Positions 8,989 to 17,477 are shown, counted from the stretch's first letter. The stretch is 64,000 bases of DNA from Microbacterium sp. UFMG61 (GCF_015354505.1 NZ_JACAFP010000003.1:48200-112199); one strand, 5' to 3'. Numbers and translations: made by a program. Notes: generated by a model not told the origin, from the letters alone.

Positions 8989-9071
8989 GTGACGACCTGA
9001 TCCCCGTGCCCCGTACTGCACCGCATCACTCTGCCCGCACCGCACCGCAGGGTGCGTCTCGGTATCCGCCG

Positions 9072-10091
9072 TCACTTGTCGCAGGCGATGCCGTCTCCGT
9101 CGCGGTCGAGGTCGTAGATGTCTGACCCGACGATCCGCACCGGTCCCTGCACGTACGCGGGACCGTCACCGCTGCCGCCCGCGCAGTCCACGTCGCTCGC
9201 GACGGGCACGCAGGCGTCCGCGTAATTCGGGTCGCATCCACCGGGCTGGGGCACCGCCGGGACCGGGGCGGCCGGAACCGGGGCCGCAGGAACGGTCTCG
9301 GGTGCCGGTGCCGGTGCCGACGCGACGGGCGCAGGAGCGGGCGCCTTGCTGCCGATCGCCGTGACCTCGTTCACCGGTGCGGTCTGCATGACCTCGCTGA
9401 CGATCTCGCGCGCGGTCTCGACGCCGTCCACGACGGTCACACGGTAGGTGATGACCTTTAGCCCGTCGACGCCGGCGGCGACCAGTGCCGTCGCGCCCTG
9501 GTCGAGGTTCGGATCGTCGGTGGTGGTCGCCTCGAACGGCACGAGCACCTCTTCGGTCGCCGTCTGGAAGGTCGTCGGAATGGGAGTCGGCGTCGGGGAG
9601 GTCGAGGGCGTCGCGGTGGCGGTGGCCGTCGGCAGCGTCGCGAACGTCTGAGCCTCGGATGCCGTGGGCGTCGCCGTGCCCGTGCTGGCGCTCGCGATGC
9701 CGCCGCTGGTCACGAGCAGCGCGGCGACGGCGAGAGCGACGAATCCCGACGAGCGCGACCGCAGTCCGAGGGCGGGAGCCGGCCTGACCAGCAGCACGAA
9801 CAGCGCCACGATGATCGCCGCGACGATTGCGAAGATCATCACGACGGGAGCGAATCGCCCGAGAATGCTGCCGACCACGAGCGATCCCGCGATGACCCCG
9901 GCGATGCGCCATCCGGTGCGGCGCTTCACGGGAGTCAGTTCAGCGGCGGGCGCAGGATGCTGATGCAGCTGCGACGTCGCCGCCGCCGCAGGTGACGGCG
10001 CGGTGGCTGCGCTCCACTGATGTCCGTCCCACCAGCGCAGCTGGTTCGGGTTCTCGGGATCGGGATGCCACGCGGCAGGCGGCTGAGACAT
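9072..10091 (-). CDS. DUF2510 - TM - G5 - excalibur envelope protein
   Basis: 339 residues, starting MSQPPAAWHPDPENPNQLRW (ATG at 10091, with GAGGGGAA just upstream). Domains in order: DUF2510 at ~5-30 (the WHPDP...LRWWDG motif), cytoplasmic; a cluster of two or three TM helices at ~65-140; a Thr/Pro linker; a G5-like domain at ~175-250 (EEVLVPFEATTTDDPNLDQG, then TYRVTVVDGVETAREIVSEV); a Pro/Ala-rich spacer; and a C-terminal excalibur domain (DLDRDGDGIACDK), a DxDxDGxxC calcium-binding motif. The two Cys of the last 50 residues probably form a disulfide outside the cell. Likely an envelope or cell-wall-associated protein; the exact role is unknown. Confidence 0.85.
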   Translation of the reverse strand: MSQPPAAWHPDPENPNQLRWWDGHQWSAATAPSPAAAATSQLHQHPAPAAELTPVKRRTGWRIAGVIAGSLVVGSILGRFAPVVMIFAIVAAIIVALFVLLVRPAPALGLRSRSSGFVALAVAALLVTSGGIASASTGTATPTASEAQTFATLPTATATATPSTSPTPTPIPTTFQTATEEVLVPFEATTTDDPNLDQGATALVAAGVDGLKVITYRVTVVDGVETAREIVSEVMQTAPVNEVTAIGSKAPAPAPVASAPAPAPETVPAAPVPAAPVPAVPQPGGCDPNYADACVPVASDVDCAGGSGDGPAYVQGPVRIVGSDIYDLDRDGDGIACDK

Positions 10092-10252
10092 GAAGGTTCC
10101 CCTCGACGATGAGGCGACGAATCGCCGGCGCCCCCAGAGCGCCTCGACCTGTATATCGGTTACGAGACGCACCGGACAAGTAACGATTCAATCGCGCTGG
10201 GCGTGACTGGTCATGCGTGCGGGGGCGATGAACCACCGGAATGGGCCTGTAG

Positions 10253-10302
10253 CGGTGCGCTAGTGACCCCGCACAGATGGGCCGGTGCGTTTGTGGCCCC
10301 GG
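10253..10302 (+). repeat. 30-bp-period intergenic repeat, two units
   Basis: The 320-bp gap 10092-10411 carries two core units, CGGTGCGCTAGTGACCCCGC at 10253 and CGGTGCGTTTGTGGCCCCGG at 10283, again exactly 30 bp apart and of the same family as 8908-8988. Apart from the upstream regions of the two flanking divergent genes, I see no further feature in this gap. Confidence 0.6.
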
Positions 10303-10411
10303 CTTACCGCGCCTCGCGCCGGGAGAGGGGCCTCGATCCGGCTCCCGGCCCGCGACACGACCCGCTCGCGGTTCACCGCCGCATCCGGCATCCTGTGCCA
10401 GCCTGACTGTC

Positions 10412-11377
10412 ATGACTGCCGACACCGCCGCCCACGCGGCGACGCCGCCCTCACGCTTGCTGCCGTTCCTCATCGGGGTCGGCGGCGGCGTCTTGGGACT
10501 CCTGCCGTGGATCCTCGGCGGGGCCCGACTGCCGCTGCAGAACCTCTGGGTGCTCTCGACCATGCCCGACGACATGCCGCTGGTGCTGCTGCCGGTGAGT
10601 CAGTACTACGTGATCGTGCTGTTCTCCATCGTGCTGCTCGGGGGCGTCTTCGCGGGCCTCACGCTGCGCATCGCCGCGCGCAGTCGCACGATCGCCGCAT
10701 GGCCCGCAGCCCTCGGGGTGCTGGCGGTGCACGTGCTCGCGATCGTCGAGAGCTTCGGCATGACGGCATCCGGACTCGCCCTCGGCTCCGACCCCCAGGC
10801 CGTCATCTACCTCGCCGGACTGCTCGGCGGCACAGTCGTCGTCGCGGCCCTCGCCCAGCTCGCGTTCTGGATGACCTCACACCGGTCTGCGGGCGTCGCC
10901 GCCTTCGGCGTCGCGCTCGCCGCAGTGCCCTTCGGCGAATGGATCGGACGGTGGTTCCTCGCGTTCACGGGCGAAGTCTTCCCGCCGGTGTTCCTTCCTG
11001 CCGTGGTGCAGTGGGTTCCCGCGATCGTGGTCGGCCTCGCGCTCGTCTGGTGCGGAGTGCGTCCGCTCCCGCGACTCCTCGTCTGGGCGGCGTCGCTGCT
11101 GGTTCTGTGGCTGCTGCCGGCGGTGCTGATGTCGATCCTGTCGGCGCTCGGGTTCCGGCTGATCCTGGGCGACTTCCCCGAGATGGTCGCCCAGGGCGTC
11201 GGGATCTTCCCGGCACTGCTCGCAGAAGACGGCGTGCTGACGGTCGTCGTTGCGCTGGCGATCGCGATCGCCGGCACGATCGTGCGGATGCTGGTCGGGC
11301 GGAACGGCCGACGCGAGGTCGAGCGAGGGCATCCGGCCTCCGTTCCGCAGCGCGCGACCGGCCGCGAATCCGCATGA
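10412..11377 (+). CDS. polytopic membrane protein, unknown function
   Basis: 321 residues, mostly hydrophobic, with about eight predicted TM helices: for example ~15-35 (LLPFLIGVGGGVLGLLPWIL), ~62-82 (VIVLFSIVLLGGVFAGLTL), ~97-117, ~133-155, ~165-185, ~210-230, ~233-255 and ~280-300 (TVVVALAIAIAGTIVRML). The ATG at 10412 gives a short polar N-terminus (MTADTAAHAATPPSR) before TM1. No transporter or enzyme motif stands out. A lipoprotein gene follows 47 bp downstream on the same strand, so the two may be co-transcribed. Confidence 0.75.
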   Translation: MTADTAAHAATPPSRLLPFLIGVGGGVLGLLPWILGGARLPLQNLWVLSTMPDDMPLVLLPVSQYYVIVLFSIVLLGGVFAGLTLRIAARSRTIAAWPAALGVLAVHVLAIVESFGMTASGLALGSDPQAVIYLAGLLGGTVVVAALAQLAFWMTSHRSAGVAAFGVALAAVPFGEWIGRWFLAFTGEVFPPVFLPAVVQWVPAIVVGLALVWCGVRPLPRLLVWAASLLVLWLLPAVLMSILSALGFRLILGDFPEMVAQGVGIFPALLAEDGVLTVVVALAIAIAGTIVRMLVGRNGRREVERGHPASVPQRATGRESA

Positions 11378-11424
11378 GCGCGCCCATCGCAGCGCGCGGA
11401 AGTACCTCCTGCCAGGATCAGACC

Positions 11425-11970
11425 ATGCAAAGTTCTTCGCGTGGTTGGGTCGCCGTTCTCGGCGCCGCCCTGATCGTGTCCGTCTCGGCGGCCTGCACGC
11501 CGACCGGCGAGGCTGGTCCGCCGCAACCGCCGTCGCCGAGTCCGGCTCAGGTCACTTCCACTCCGTCCGCTCCCTCGAATGACGGGTCGACGTCGAACGC
11601 CTATCGCGATTCGCGGTGGCCCGGCGCGATCACGGATTTTCCCTACGAGATGCCGGCGGGGTACGGGTTCCCCGCGGAGGCTCCGGAAACGGGATTCGCG
11701 ATGAGCACCTCATGGGGAGACGATGTCGCTTACGCATGGTGGGGATGCGCCGTGCTGCTGTCCGCGTGGTCGGCGGTCGACGCCGGCGATGTCGCCCAGG
11801 CGGATCACCTGCTCGCGCGCGTGAACGAGGCCGTGGCCGAGCGACCCGAGATGTTCCCCGGCTGGAGCTCTCCCCTCTCTCTCGACTGGGAGGATCCGGT
11901 CTTCCGAGAGGCCGGAGAGTCCGGTCTCTGTGCGGCGTGGTTCGAGCGCGAGGAGTCCGCTGAGGACTGA
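11425..11970 (+). CDS. putative secreted lipoprotein
   Basis: 181 residues. The N-terminus is a lipoprotein signal: a basic residue, a hydrophobic core (WVAVLGAALIVSVSAAC) and a lipobox Cys at ~24. It is followed by a Pro/Ser/Thr-rich linker (PPQPPSPSPAQVTSTPSAPS) typical of surface lipoproteins. The mature part has many Trp residues (DFPYEMPAGYGFPAEAPETG, then AYAWWGCAVLLSAWSAV). No known domain recognised. A longer frame upstream is an artefact of GC-rich sequence. It lies just downstream of a polytopic membrane protein gene. Confidence 0.75.
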   Translation: MQSSSRGWVAVLGAALIVSVSAACTPTGEAGPPQPPSPSPAQVTSTPSAPSNDGSTSNAYRDSRWPGAITDFPYEMPAGYGFPAEAPETGFAMSTSWGDDVAYAWWGCAVLLSAWSAVDAGDVAQADHLLARVNEAVAERPEMFPGWSSPLSLDWEDPVFREAGESGLCAAWFEREESAED

Positions 11971-11997
11971 AACCCGCTCTTCATACTTGCATCGTCC

Positions 11998-12019
11998 TAT
12001 ATATGTGTGGTCATATATA
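11998..12019. promoter_or_regulatory. PadR operator-like palindrome
   Basis: Two perfect 8-bp arms, TATATATG and CATATATA, are separated by 6 bp (TGTGGT). The element is AT-rich against a GC-rich background and ends 3 bases before the PadR ATG at 12023. Such a site would overlap the -10 region and the ribosome site, so binding of the PadR dimer would shut off its own operon. Confidence 0.65.
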
Positions 12020-12022
12020 ACC

Positions 12023-12550
12023 ATGCAGCTCCGTCACGCCGTGCTCGGCCTTCTCGACATCGCTCCGCAGAGCGGATACGACCTCGGTCGGGCGTTCGAC
12101 GGGTCTGTCGCTCACTTCTGGAATGCCGACCAGTCGCAGATCTATCGCACGCTCGACCGGCTCGAGGCCGACGGTGCGATCGAGACCGAGACCATCCCGC
12201 AGCAGGGCAAGCCCGATCGGCGCGTGCACTCGCTGACCGACGGCGGGCGGGCGGAGCTGGCCGAGTGGCTGGGCACGCCGCTCGAGGTGCTGAAGCCCAA
12301 GGAGCCGTTCCTCGCTCGGCTGTTCTTCGCCGCTCCGCTCGGCGTCGAGGGCGTTCTGCAGCTGCTCGACGAGCGAGAGGCGGCGGTGCGCGCCGCCCTC
12401 GACCAGCTCCGCGCACTGCCGGCGGCGAGCGGAGACCTGGGGGCGGTGCTGCGCGCGGCGACGCTGGATGCCGGCATCCGGCAGGGCGAGGCGGAGTTGG
12501 CCTGGCTCCGCGCGACGCGCGCATCGGTCTCGGACCTCGAGGGCTCGTGA
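12023..12550 (+). CDS. PadR family transcriptional regulator
   Basis: 175 residues. The winged helix is typical of PadR (MQLRHAVLGLLDIAPQSGYD, then WNADQSQIYRTLDRLEADGA), and the C-terminal part is the Vir_act_alpha_C-type helical dimerisation domain. PadR proteins are repressors released by small aromatic or xenobiotic ligands. The gene sits directly behind a TATATATG/CATATATA palindrome and its stop overlaps the start of the hydrolase gene (TGATG). The pair is therefore one operon, presumably repressed by PadR itself. Confidence 0.92.
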   Translation: MQLRHAVLGLLDIAPQSGYDLGRAFDGSVAHFWNADQSQIYRTLDRLEADGAIETETIPQQGKPDRRVHSLTDGGRAELAEWLGTPLEVLKPKEPFLARLFFAAPLGVEGVLQLLDEREAAVRAALDQLRALPAASGDLGAVLRAATLDAGIRQGEAELAWLRATRASVSDLEGS

Positions 12551-13308
12551 TGAACCTCGACTACCCGATCGAGCACGGCGAGCGTGCGGGGGAATCGATC
12601 ATCCTGCTACACGGCGGCAACGTCGGCAGCTGGATGTGGGAGCCGCAGGTCGCACGCCTCGCGGGTCGCCACGTGATCACGCCGAACATCATCGGCTTCG
12701 ACGCGCGATCCGATGAGGCCTGGCCGGGCCTGGCGGGAGCCGCCGACGACATCGCGTCGATCATCCGCGAGCGGGCCGTCGACGGTCGGGCCCACGTCGT
12801 CGGTCTGTCGATGGGTGCGGTCATCGCGGTGCATCTGGTTGCGCGGCATCCCGATCTCGTGCGCTCATGCATGGTCACCGGAGCGATGATGGTGGGCGTC
12901 GACGGCATGCAGCGCCGTGTGGCCGAGCTGCAGTTGCGTGCCTGGGACCGGCGATGGTTCTGGCGGATGCAGGCGGCGATGTTCCGGATCCCCGCCGACG
13001 CGCGCGAGCAGTTCATCGCCGCCGGCATGGGCGTGAGCGCGCAGACGGCGCACGCGATGTACGGGGAGATCTTCGACGGGTCGATGCCTCCGGGCCGGTT
13101 CGACTACGCCGGGCCGATGCTCGCGATCGCGGGCGAGCGGGAGCCCCGGGATGTCGCACGGGCGTTCCCGGCGCTCACCCTGGCGATGCCGCAGACCCGC
13201 ACCTGGATCGCTCCGCGGATGCGGCACGTGTGGAGCATCCAGGATGCCGATCTGTTCACGCGGACGATCGTCGACTTCGTCGACCGGGATGCGGTGCCGT
13301 CGGTCTGA
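12550..13308 (+). CDS. alpha/beta hydrolase
   Basis: 252 residues with the alpha/beta-hydrolase fold. The oxyanion-hole strand is SIILLHGGNVGSWMW. The nucleophile elbow is GLSMGAV, with Ser near residue 86, and the predicted catalytic His is near the C-terminus (MRHVWSIQDADLF). The ATG overlaps the PadR stop by one base. Esterase, lactonase or C-C hydrolase activity is possible, and the substrate cannot be told. Translational coupling to a PadR regulator suggests a detoxification or aromatic-compound role. Confidence 0.88.
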   Translation: MNLDYPIEHGERAGESIILLHGGNVGSWMWEPQVARLAGRHVITPNIIGFDARSDEAWPGLAGAADDIASIIRERAVDGRAHVVGLSMGAVIAVHLVARHPDLVRSCMVTGAMMVGVDGMQRRVAELQLRAWDRRWFWRMQAAMFRIPADAREQFIAAGMGVSAQTAHAMYGEIFDGSMPPGRFDYAGPMLAIAGEREPRDVARAFPALTLAMPQTRTWIAPRMRHVWSIQDADLFTRTIVDFVDRDAVPSV

Positions 13309-13364
13309 CGCCGGCTCGTGGGGTGAGCCGGGCGGGGTCGCTTTCGCACCGCACACGGCTGATT

Positions 13365-13448
13365 CGGGTGCGGAACTGGCCCCGCTCGGGGCCGCGGGTG
13401 CGGAACTGGCCCCGCTCGGCGGGCACGCGGGTAGAGAATCGACCCCGC
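13365..13448 (+). repeat. 30-bp-period intergenic repeat, three units
   Basis: Core units begin at 13365 and 13395 (both CGGGTGCGGAACTGGCCCCG, exactly 30 bp apart), and a diverged third (CGGGTAGAGAATCGACCCCGC) begins at 13428. This is the same family as the repeats at 8908 and 10253. It sits between two convergent genes. Confidence 0.6.
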
Positions 13449-13467
13449 AGGGGCCGTGGCGCGGGAG

Positions 13468-14655
13468 CTACGCCACGGGTGACGCGGCGACAGCCCGTTC
13501 GCCCAGCGCTCGGGCGATGCGCTCGACCGCCTCGATCATGACCGGCCGCGGCAGCGCGAACACGAAGCGCGTGTATCCGATCGCGGCCTCGCCGCACGCG
13601 GCGCCGTCCGTCATCGCGACGCCCGCGTGCTCACGGAACCACTCACCGAGGTCACCCGTGAGTCCCGTCTCGCGGAAGTCGAGCAGCGCGATGTAGCTGC
13701 CCTCCGGCACGATCATCCGCACGCCCGGCAGATTCTCGTCGACCAGCTGCGCCAGCATCCGCCGGTTGCCGTCGAGGTAGTCGACGACCCCGTCGAGCCA
13801 GTCGCGTCCGCCCGTGTAGGCCGCGATGTTGGCGATCACGCCGAGCGTCGAGGTGCCGTGTCCTGCCCAGAACCCGAGGCTCTCCCAGAGCTCGGCATCC
13901 GCGTCGTTCGACAGGATGACCTGCGCGCACTTGAGGCCGGCGAGGTTCCAGGCCTTCGAGGCCGAAGTCGCGGTGAGGGTGTGCGAGGCAGCATCCGCAG
14001 ACACCGACGCGTAGGGGATGTGCTGAGCCGGCGCGTAGACGATGGGCGCGTGGATCTCGTCGGAGAACACCCGGCCGCCGGCGTCCGTCACGACCGCCGC
14101 GATTGCGAGCAGCTCGTCGCGGGTGGCCACGGTACCGAGCGGGTTGTGCGGGTTGCAGAGCACCAGCATCTCGCCGCCGTCGCGGAGCGCCTGCGCCACG
14201 GCATCCAGGTCCATGACCCAGCGGCCGTCGACCTCGATGCTCGGCACCTCGATGACCCGGCGGTCGTGCATGGGCGGCACGATCAGGAATGGCATGTAGG
14301 CGGGAGTCGGCACGATCACGGCGGACCCCGGAGTCGTGAAGTTCTCGATCGCCAGCTCGAACGCGGCGATCACATCGGGAACGTGGTGGATGCGGTCGGC
14401 GGGCACTTCCCATCCGTACGAGTCGGAGTACCAGCGCGATGCCGCTGCGGAGAGGTCCTTCGCGAGCTTCTCGGGCAGGTAGCCGGTGACGCCCAGGTCG
14501 AGAGCATCCTTCAGTGCCCCGCTGATCGCGGGCGCGAGGCCGAAGTCCATCTCGGCGACGAAAGCCCCGATCATGTCGGGGAAGGTGGTCCATTTGAGGC
14601 TGCCGGCGTTTCGCAGGTCCTGTTCGGTCAGCTGGTCGAAGGCGCCGGATGTCAT
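13468..14655 (-). CDS. MalY/PatB-type PLP-dependent C-S lyase (second copy)
   Basis: 395 residues and clearly paralogous to the protein at 6845-8041. It has the KWTTFPDMIGAFVAEMDFGL opening, VPTPAYMPFLIVPP, CNPHNPLGT, and the PLP lysine in TATSASKAWNLAGLKCAQV. The expected activity is cystathionine or cysteine-conjugate beta-elimination in the cytosol. It begins with ATGACATCC at 14655 and is a single gene, convergent with the hydrolase gene. The two copies have diverged a good deal, so this is not a recent duplication; different substrates are likely. Confidence 0.9.
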   Translation of the reverse strand: MTSGAFDQLTEQDLRNAGSLKWTTFPDMIGAFVAEMDFGLAPAISGALKDALDLGVTGYLPEKLAKDLSAAASRWYSDSYGWEVPADRIHHVPDVIAAFELAIENFTTPGSAVIVPTPAYMPFLIVPPMHDRRVIEVPSIEVDGRWVMDLDAVAQALRDGGEMLVLCNPHNPLGTVATRDELLAIAAVVTDAGGRVFSDEIHAPIVYAPAQHIPYASVSADAASHTLTATSASKAWNLAGLKCAQVILSNDADAELWESLGFWAGHGTSTLGVIANIAAYTGGRDWLDGVVDYLDGNRRMLAQLVDENLPGVRMIVPEGSYIALLDFRETGLTGDLGEWFREHAGVAMTDGAACGEAAIGYTRFVFALPRPVMIEAVERIARALGERAVAASPVA

Positions 14656-14817
14656 GACTCAATCCTTTCACCCGGTGGGGTGTCGAGGCCCGCACCTGCA
14701 TGCCCCGATCACACACGCATGCCGAGAACGGCGGATCGGGCCTGCATCCGTGATCTGAGCCTGCACCTGTCGCGCCCCGCCGAGAAACCGGCGGGATCGC
14801 GTCGATACGATGGGGCG

Positions 14818-15546
14818 ATGGCGGATGCGTATACCGGCGACGAGCTCTCGGCCCGACTTCCCGCGGCACTCGCACGGCTGAGCGAGGTTGCCGAATACGA
14901 CATCGAGCGGATGCGGGCGATCGCCCTCGAAGAGGGGCTGGAGCACTCTCCCCGCCCGCGGGCCGACGACCTGAGATCGCTGCGACTTCAGCACTCCGAG
15001 GACTCCGCCCGATTGGGCCGGCAGCTGCGCACAGTGATCTCGAGGACGCTCGGAAAGCCCACGGGCACCGACAAGGCCTACAGCTCGGGTCCGTTCATCT
15101 GCGAGCTGCGTGTCGACGACATCGTCACGGTGACGGCTCGCCCGCAGCGGTCCCTCGAATCCGTCGGCGCAGCAGTCGTCGCCTGGATGTCGGGTGTGCC
15201 GTTCGCGGATTGGGCCGCAGGGGACGGAGCAGGCATCATGCATCCGACCGAGCGGCTGATCCGGACGCCGCTCGTGCACGAGCGTCCGGGTCGCATCTCA
15301 TTCGCCGTCGACCTGGGCGCGGGACTTCATCCTGCCGGTGTCGTCGTGAACGATCTGCCGCAGCGGCGCGCAGTGCTCGCCGAGTACTTCTCAGGACTGC
15401 TCGGCGAGGCCGAGGTTCCGCCGTACATCACCGAACGCAAGGCGTGGATGCGCGGCGCGCGCCAGCTGATGCTGGCCGGCTATCGCAGCGGGGGCAACCA
15501 CTCGCTGACATTCATCCACGACGACAGCGGCACTGTCGCCTGGTAG
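14818..15546 (+). CDS. hypothetical soluble protein
   Basis: 242 residues, no signal peptide or TM segment. The N-terminal third is helical and charged (SARLPAALARLSEVAEYDIE). The remainder alternates strands and loops, with notable motifs ICELRVDDIVTVTARPQRS, GAGLHPAGVVVNDLPQRRAV and YITERKAWMRGARQLM. I do not recognise a family. The ATG at 14818 fits the GATACGATGGGGCG context. It is upstream of, and co-directional with, the 6-phosphogluconate dehydrogenase gene, but a 218-bp gap with a repeat unit separates them. Confidence 0.7.
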   Translation: MADAYTGDELSARLPAALARLSEVAEYDIERMRAIALEEGLEHSPRPRADDLRSLRLQHSEDSARLGRQLRTVISRTLGKPTGTDKAYSSGPFICELRVDDIVTVTARPQRSLESVGAAVVAWMSGVPFADWAAGDGAGIMHPTERLIRTPLVHERPGRISFAVDLGAGLHPAGVVVNDLPQRRAVLAEYFSGLLGEAEVPPYITERKAWMRGARQLMLAGYRSGGNHSLTFIHDDSGTVAW

Positions 15547-15633
15547 TCGGATGCCGGGCTTCGGATGCCCGGCGCGCCCACATCGGGCGCGGGATGCGTG
15601 CGGGGCCGTTTCGGCATCCGGGGCCGGCTGTGG

Positions 15634-15653
15634 GGGTGCGCAATTGACCCCGC
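15634..15653 (+). repeat. single unit of the 30-bp-period intergenic repeat
   Basis: GGGTGCGCAATTGACCCCGC in the gap before the dehydrogenase gene matches the core seen at 8908, 10253 and 13365. Only one clear unit is present here. Confidence 0.5.
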
Positions 15654-15764
15654 ATCGGGGGGGCGGCATGGGGGCACACCCGCGCCACACCATTGAGCCG
15701 TCTCCGCACGCGTGCCAGGATTGCCCCGACTCGGCTCACCGGGGGCGGGGACGAAGGGAATCTC

Positions 15765-16820
15765 ATGCAGCTGGCGATGATCGGACTCGGCCGGATGGGC
15801 GCCAACATCGTGCGCCGCCTCATGCGCGACGGACACGAATGCGTCGTCTACGACGTGAATGCGGATGCCGTGCAGGCGCTGGTCGCCGAGGGAGCCACCG
15901 GCGCGAGCACCATGGCCGACCTCGCGTCGAAGCTCGAGGCGCCTCGGGCCGTCTGGATGATGGTGCCCGCCTCGCTCACCGGAACCGTCGCCGACCAGGT
16001 CGCGGAGGTGCTCGACGAGGGCGACATCCTCATCGACGGCGGCAACTCGAACTACCGCGACGATGTGCGGCGGGCGAAGGCGTTCCGGGAGCGCGGCATC
16101 CACTACGTCGACGTCGGCACGAGCGGCGGGGTCTTCGGACTCGACCGCGGATACTGCCTGATGGTCGGCGGACCGGATGAAGCCGTGCAGCGCATCGAGC
16201 CGGTGCTGAAGACGATCGCTCCGGGTGTCGGCGAGATCGAGCGCACGCCCGGTCGCACAGGGGACCTCACGCCGGAGGAGCAGGGCTACCTGCACTGCGG
16301 TCCGTCGGGCGCGGGGCACTTCGTGAAGATGGTGCACAACGGCATCGAGTACGGCATCATGGCGTCGATCGCCGAGGGCCTCAATCTGCTGCACAACGCG
16401 GATGCCGGGGTGCGCGAGGCCGAGCATTCCGCCGAGATCGCCCCGCTCGAAGAGCCGGAGTTCTACCAGTTCCCCATCGACACGTCGAAGGTCGCCGAGC
16501 TGTGGCGCCGGGGTTCGGTGATCTCGTCGTGGCTGCTCGACCTGACCGCCGCCGCGCTGGCCGAGAACCCGCAGCTCGACGGTCTCGCCGGTCGGGTGTC
16601 CGACTCGGGCGAGGGTCGCTGGACGGTCAAGGCCGCGGTCGACGTGGGCGTGCCGGTTCCGGTGCTCGCGGCGTCGCTGTTCGAGCGCTTCGCCTCGCGC
16701 GACGAAGATCACTTCGCGAACCAGGTGCTGTCGGCGATGCGCCTGCAGTTCGGCGGACACCAGGAGCTGCCCGCCGGAGACGTGCTGGAAGCGGGTGCGC
16801 GCAAGGCGGAGTCCGACTGA
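15765..16820 (+). CDS. gnd: 6-phosphogluconate dehydrogenase (decarboxylating), short form
   Basis: 351 residues. The N-terminal Rossmann motif is MIGLGRMGANIVRRLM, followed by LIDGGNSNYRDDVRRA, VDVGTSGGVFGLDRGYCLMV and GPSGAGHFVKMVHNGIEYG with the catalytic Lys. The short length (about 300-350 rather than ~470) marks the GndA/YqeC-type enzyme, which in many actinobacteria prefers NAD+. It oxidises 6-phosphogluconate to ribulose-5-phosphate and CO2 in the cytosol. The start at 15765 has GAAGGGAA just upstream. No other pentose-phosphate gene is adjacent. Confidence 0.92.
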   Translation: MQLAMIGLGRMGANIVRRLMRDGHECVVYDVNADAVQALVAEGATGASTMADLASKLEAPRAVWMMVPASLTGTVADQVAEVLDEGDILIDGGNSNYRDDVRRAKAFRERGIHYVDVGTSGGVFGLDRGYCLMVGGPDEAVQRIEPVLKTIAPGVGEIERTPGRTGDLTPEEQGYLHCGPSGAGHFVKMVHNGIEYGIMASIAEGLNLLHNADAGVREAEHSAEIAPLEEPEFYQFPIDTSKVAELWRRGSVISSWLLDLTAAALAENPQLDGLAGRVSDSGEGRWTVKAAVDVGVPVPVLAASLFERFASRDEDHFANQVLSAMRLQFGGHQELPAGDVLEAGARKAESD

Positions 16821-16863
16821 CCGAGTTGTCCCGGTCCGCCGAGCGAGGTCCGCGGAGATCCGC

Positions 16864-16961
16864 GTTCACAACTCAGCAAGAATCGGATGAGGCCGTGGGC
16901 TCGGCCCCGGAATCCCGCGGGACCGATGCGTCGGCCGACCCGTTCGTCCTGAGTTGTGAAC
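16864..16961. repeat. intergenic inverted-repeat element (13-bp perfect arms)
   Basis: GTTCACAACTCAG at 16864-16876 pairs exactly with CTGAGTTGTGAAC at 16949-16961, with ~72 bp between. The arms resemble those of the 4097-4182 element (GTTCAC...CTCAG / GTTCAC...TTCAGCA). It lies between the dehydrogenase and GNAT genes. Confidence 0.55.
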
Positions 16962-17018
16962 CGGTCGACCCGCCGCCGCCGGCCCCAGACGAAGCCCCGG
17001 CCCGAGAAAGGCATCAAT

Positions 17019-17477
17019 ATGACCACCGTCACCCGTCGAGCCACCCCGCACGACGCCGCCTCTCTCGCCGAGATGCTGCACGCCTTCAACACCGAGTTCG
17101 ACACCGAGACGCCGGGGGTCGAGACTCTCGAACCGCGGCTGCGGACCCTGCTGGCCGGACCAGCGACCTTCGCCGTGCTCGCCGACGACCCCGCCGCCGG
17201 TCTCGCGCTCGTGACCCTGCGCCCGAACGTCTGGTCCGACGGACCGGTGGCGCTGCTCGACGAGATGTACGTCGCTCCGGCGCAGCGCGGCAGCGGCGTC
17301 GGCAGCGCGATCCTGCAGCACATGGTCGAGATCTGCCGGGAGCTCGGCGTCGCGGCGATCGAGATCAACGTCGACGAGTCGGATGCCGGAGCGATGCGCT
17401 TCTACGAACGGCACGGCTTCAGCAACGGTGACCCGGACACTGGTGAGAAGGCGTTCTACTTCTACAGGTCGCTCTGA
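17019..17477 (+). CDS. GNAT family N-acetyltransferase
   Basis: 152 residues, GNAT fold. The N-terminus is TRRATPHDAASLAEMLHAFN, motif A for acetyl-CoA binding is LLDEMYVAPAQRGSGVGSAI (the Q/RxxGxG/A loop), and motif B is DESDAGAMRFYERHGF. The start at 17019 is chosen because GAGAAAGG precedes it and the family begins at this point. The acceptor is unknown; small-molecule or ribosomal-protein acetylation are both possible. Confidence 0.9.
   Translation: MTTVTRRATPHDAASLAEMLHAFNTEFDTETPGVETLEPRLRTLLAGPATFAVLADDPAAGLALVTLRPNVWSDGPVALLDEMYVAPAQRGSGVGSAILQHMVEICRELGVAAIEINVDESDAGAMRFYERHGFSNGDPDTGEKAFYFYRSL

Noticed and set aside
10285-11970. 561-residue frame across the membrane protein gene and the lipoprotein gene
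   Set aside because: Only the part from 11425, with a lipoprotein signal, is coding; the rest is an Arg-rich shadow of the 10412 gene.
13627-15546. 639-residue forward frame joining the antisense of the C-S lyase to the 14818 gene
   Set aside because: The first two thirds mirror the lyase gene; the real start is the ATG at 14818.
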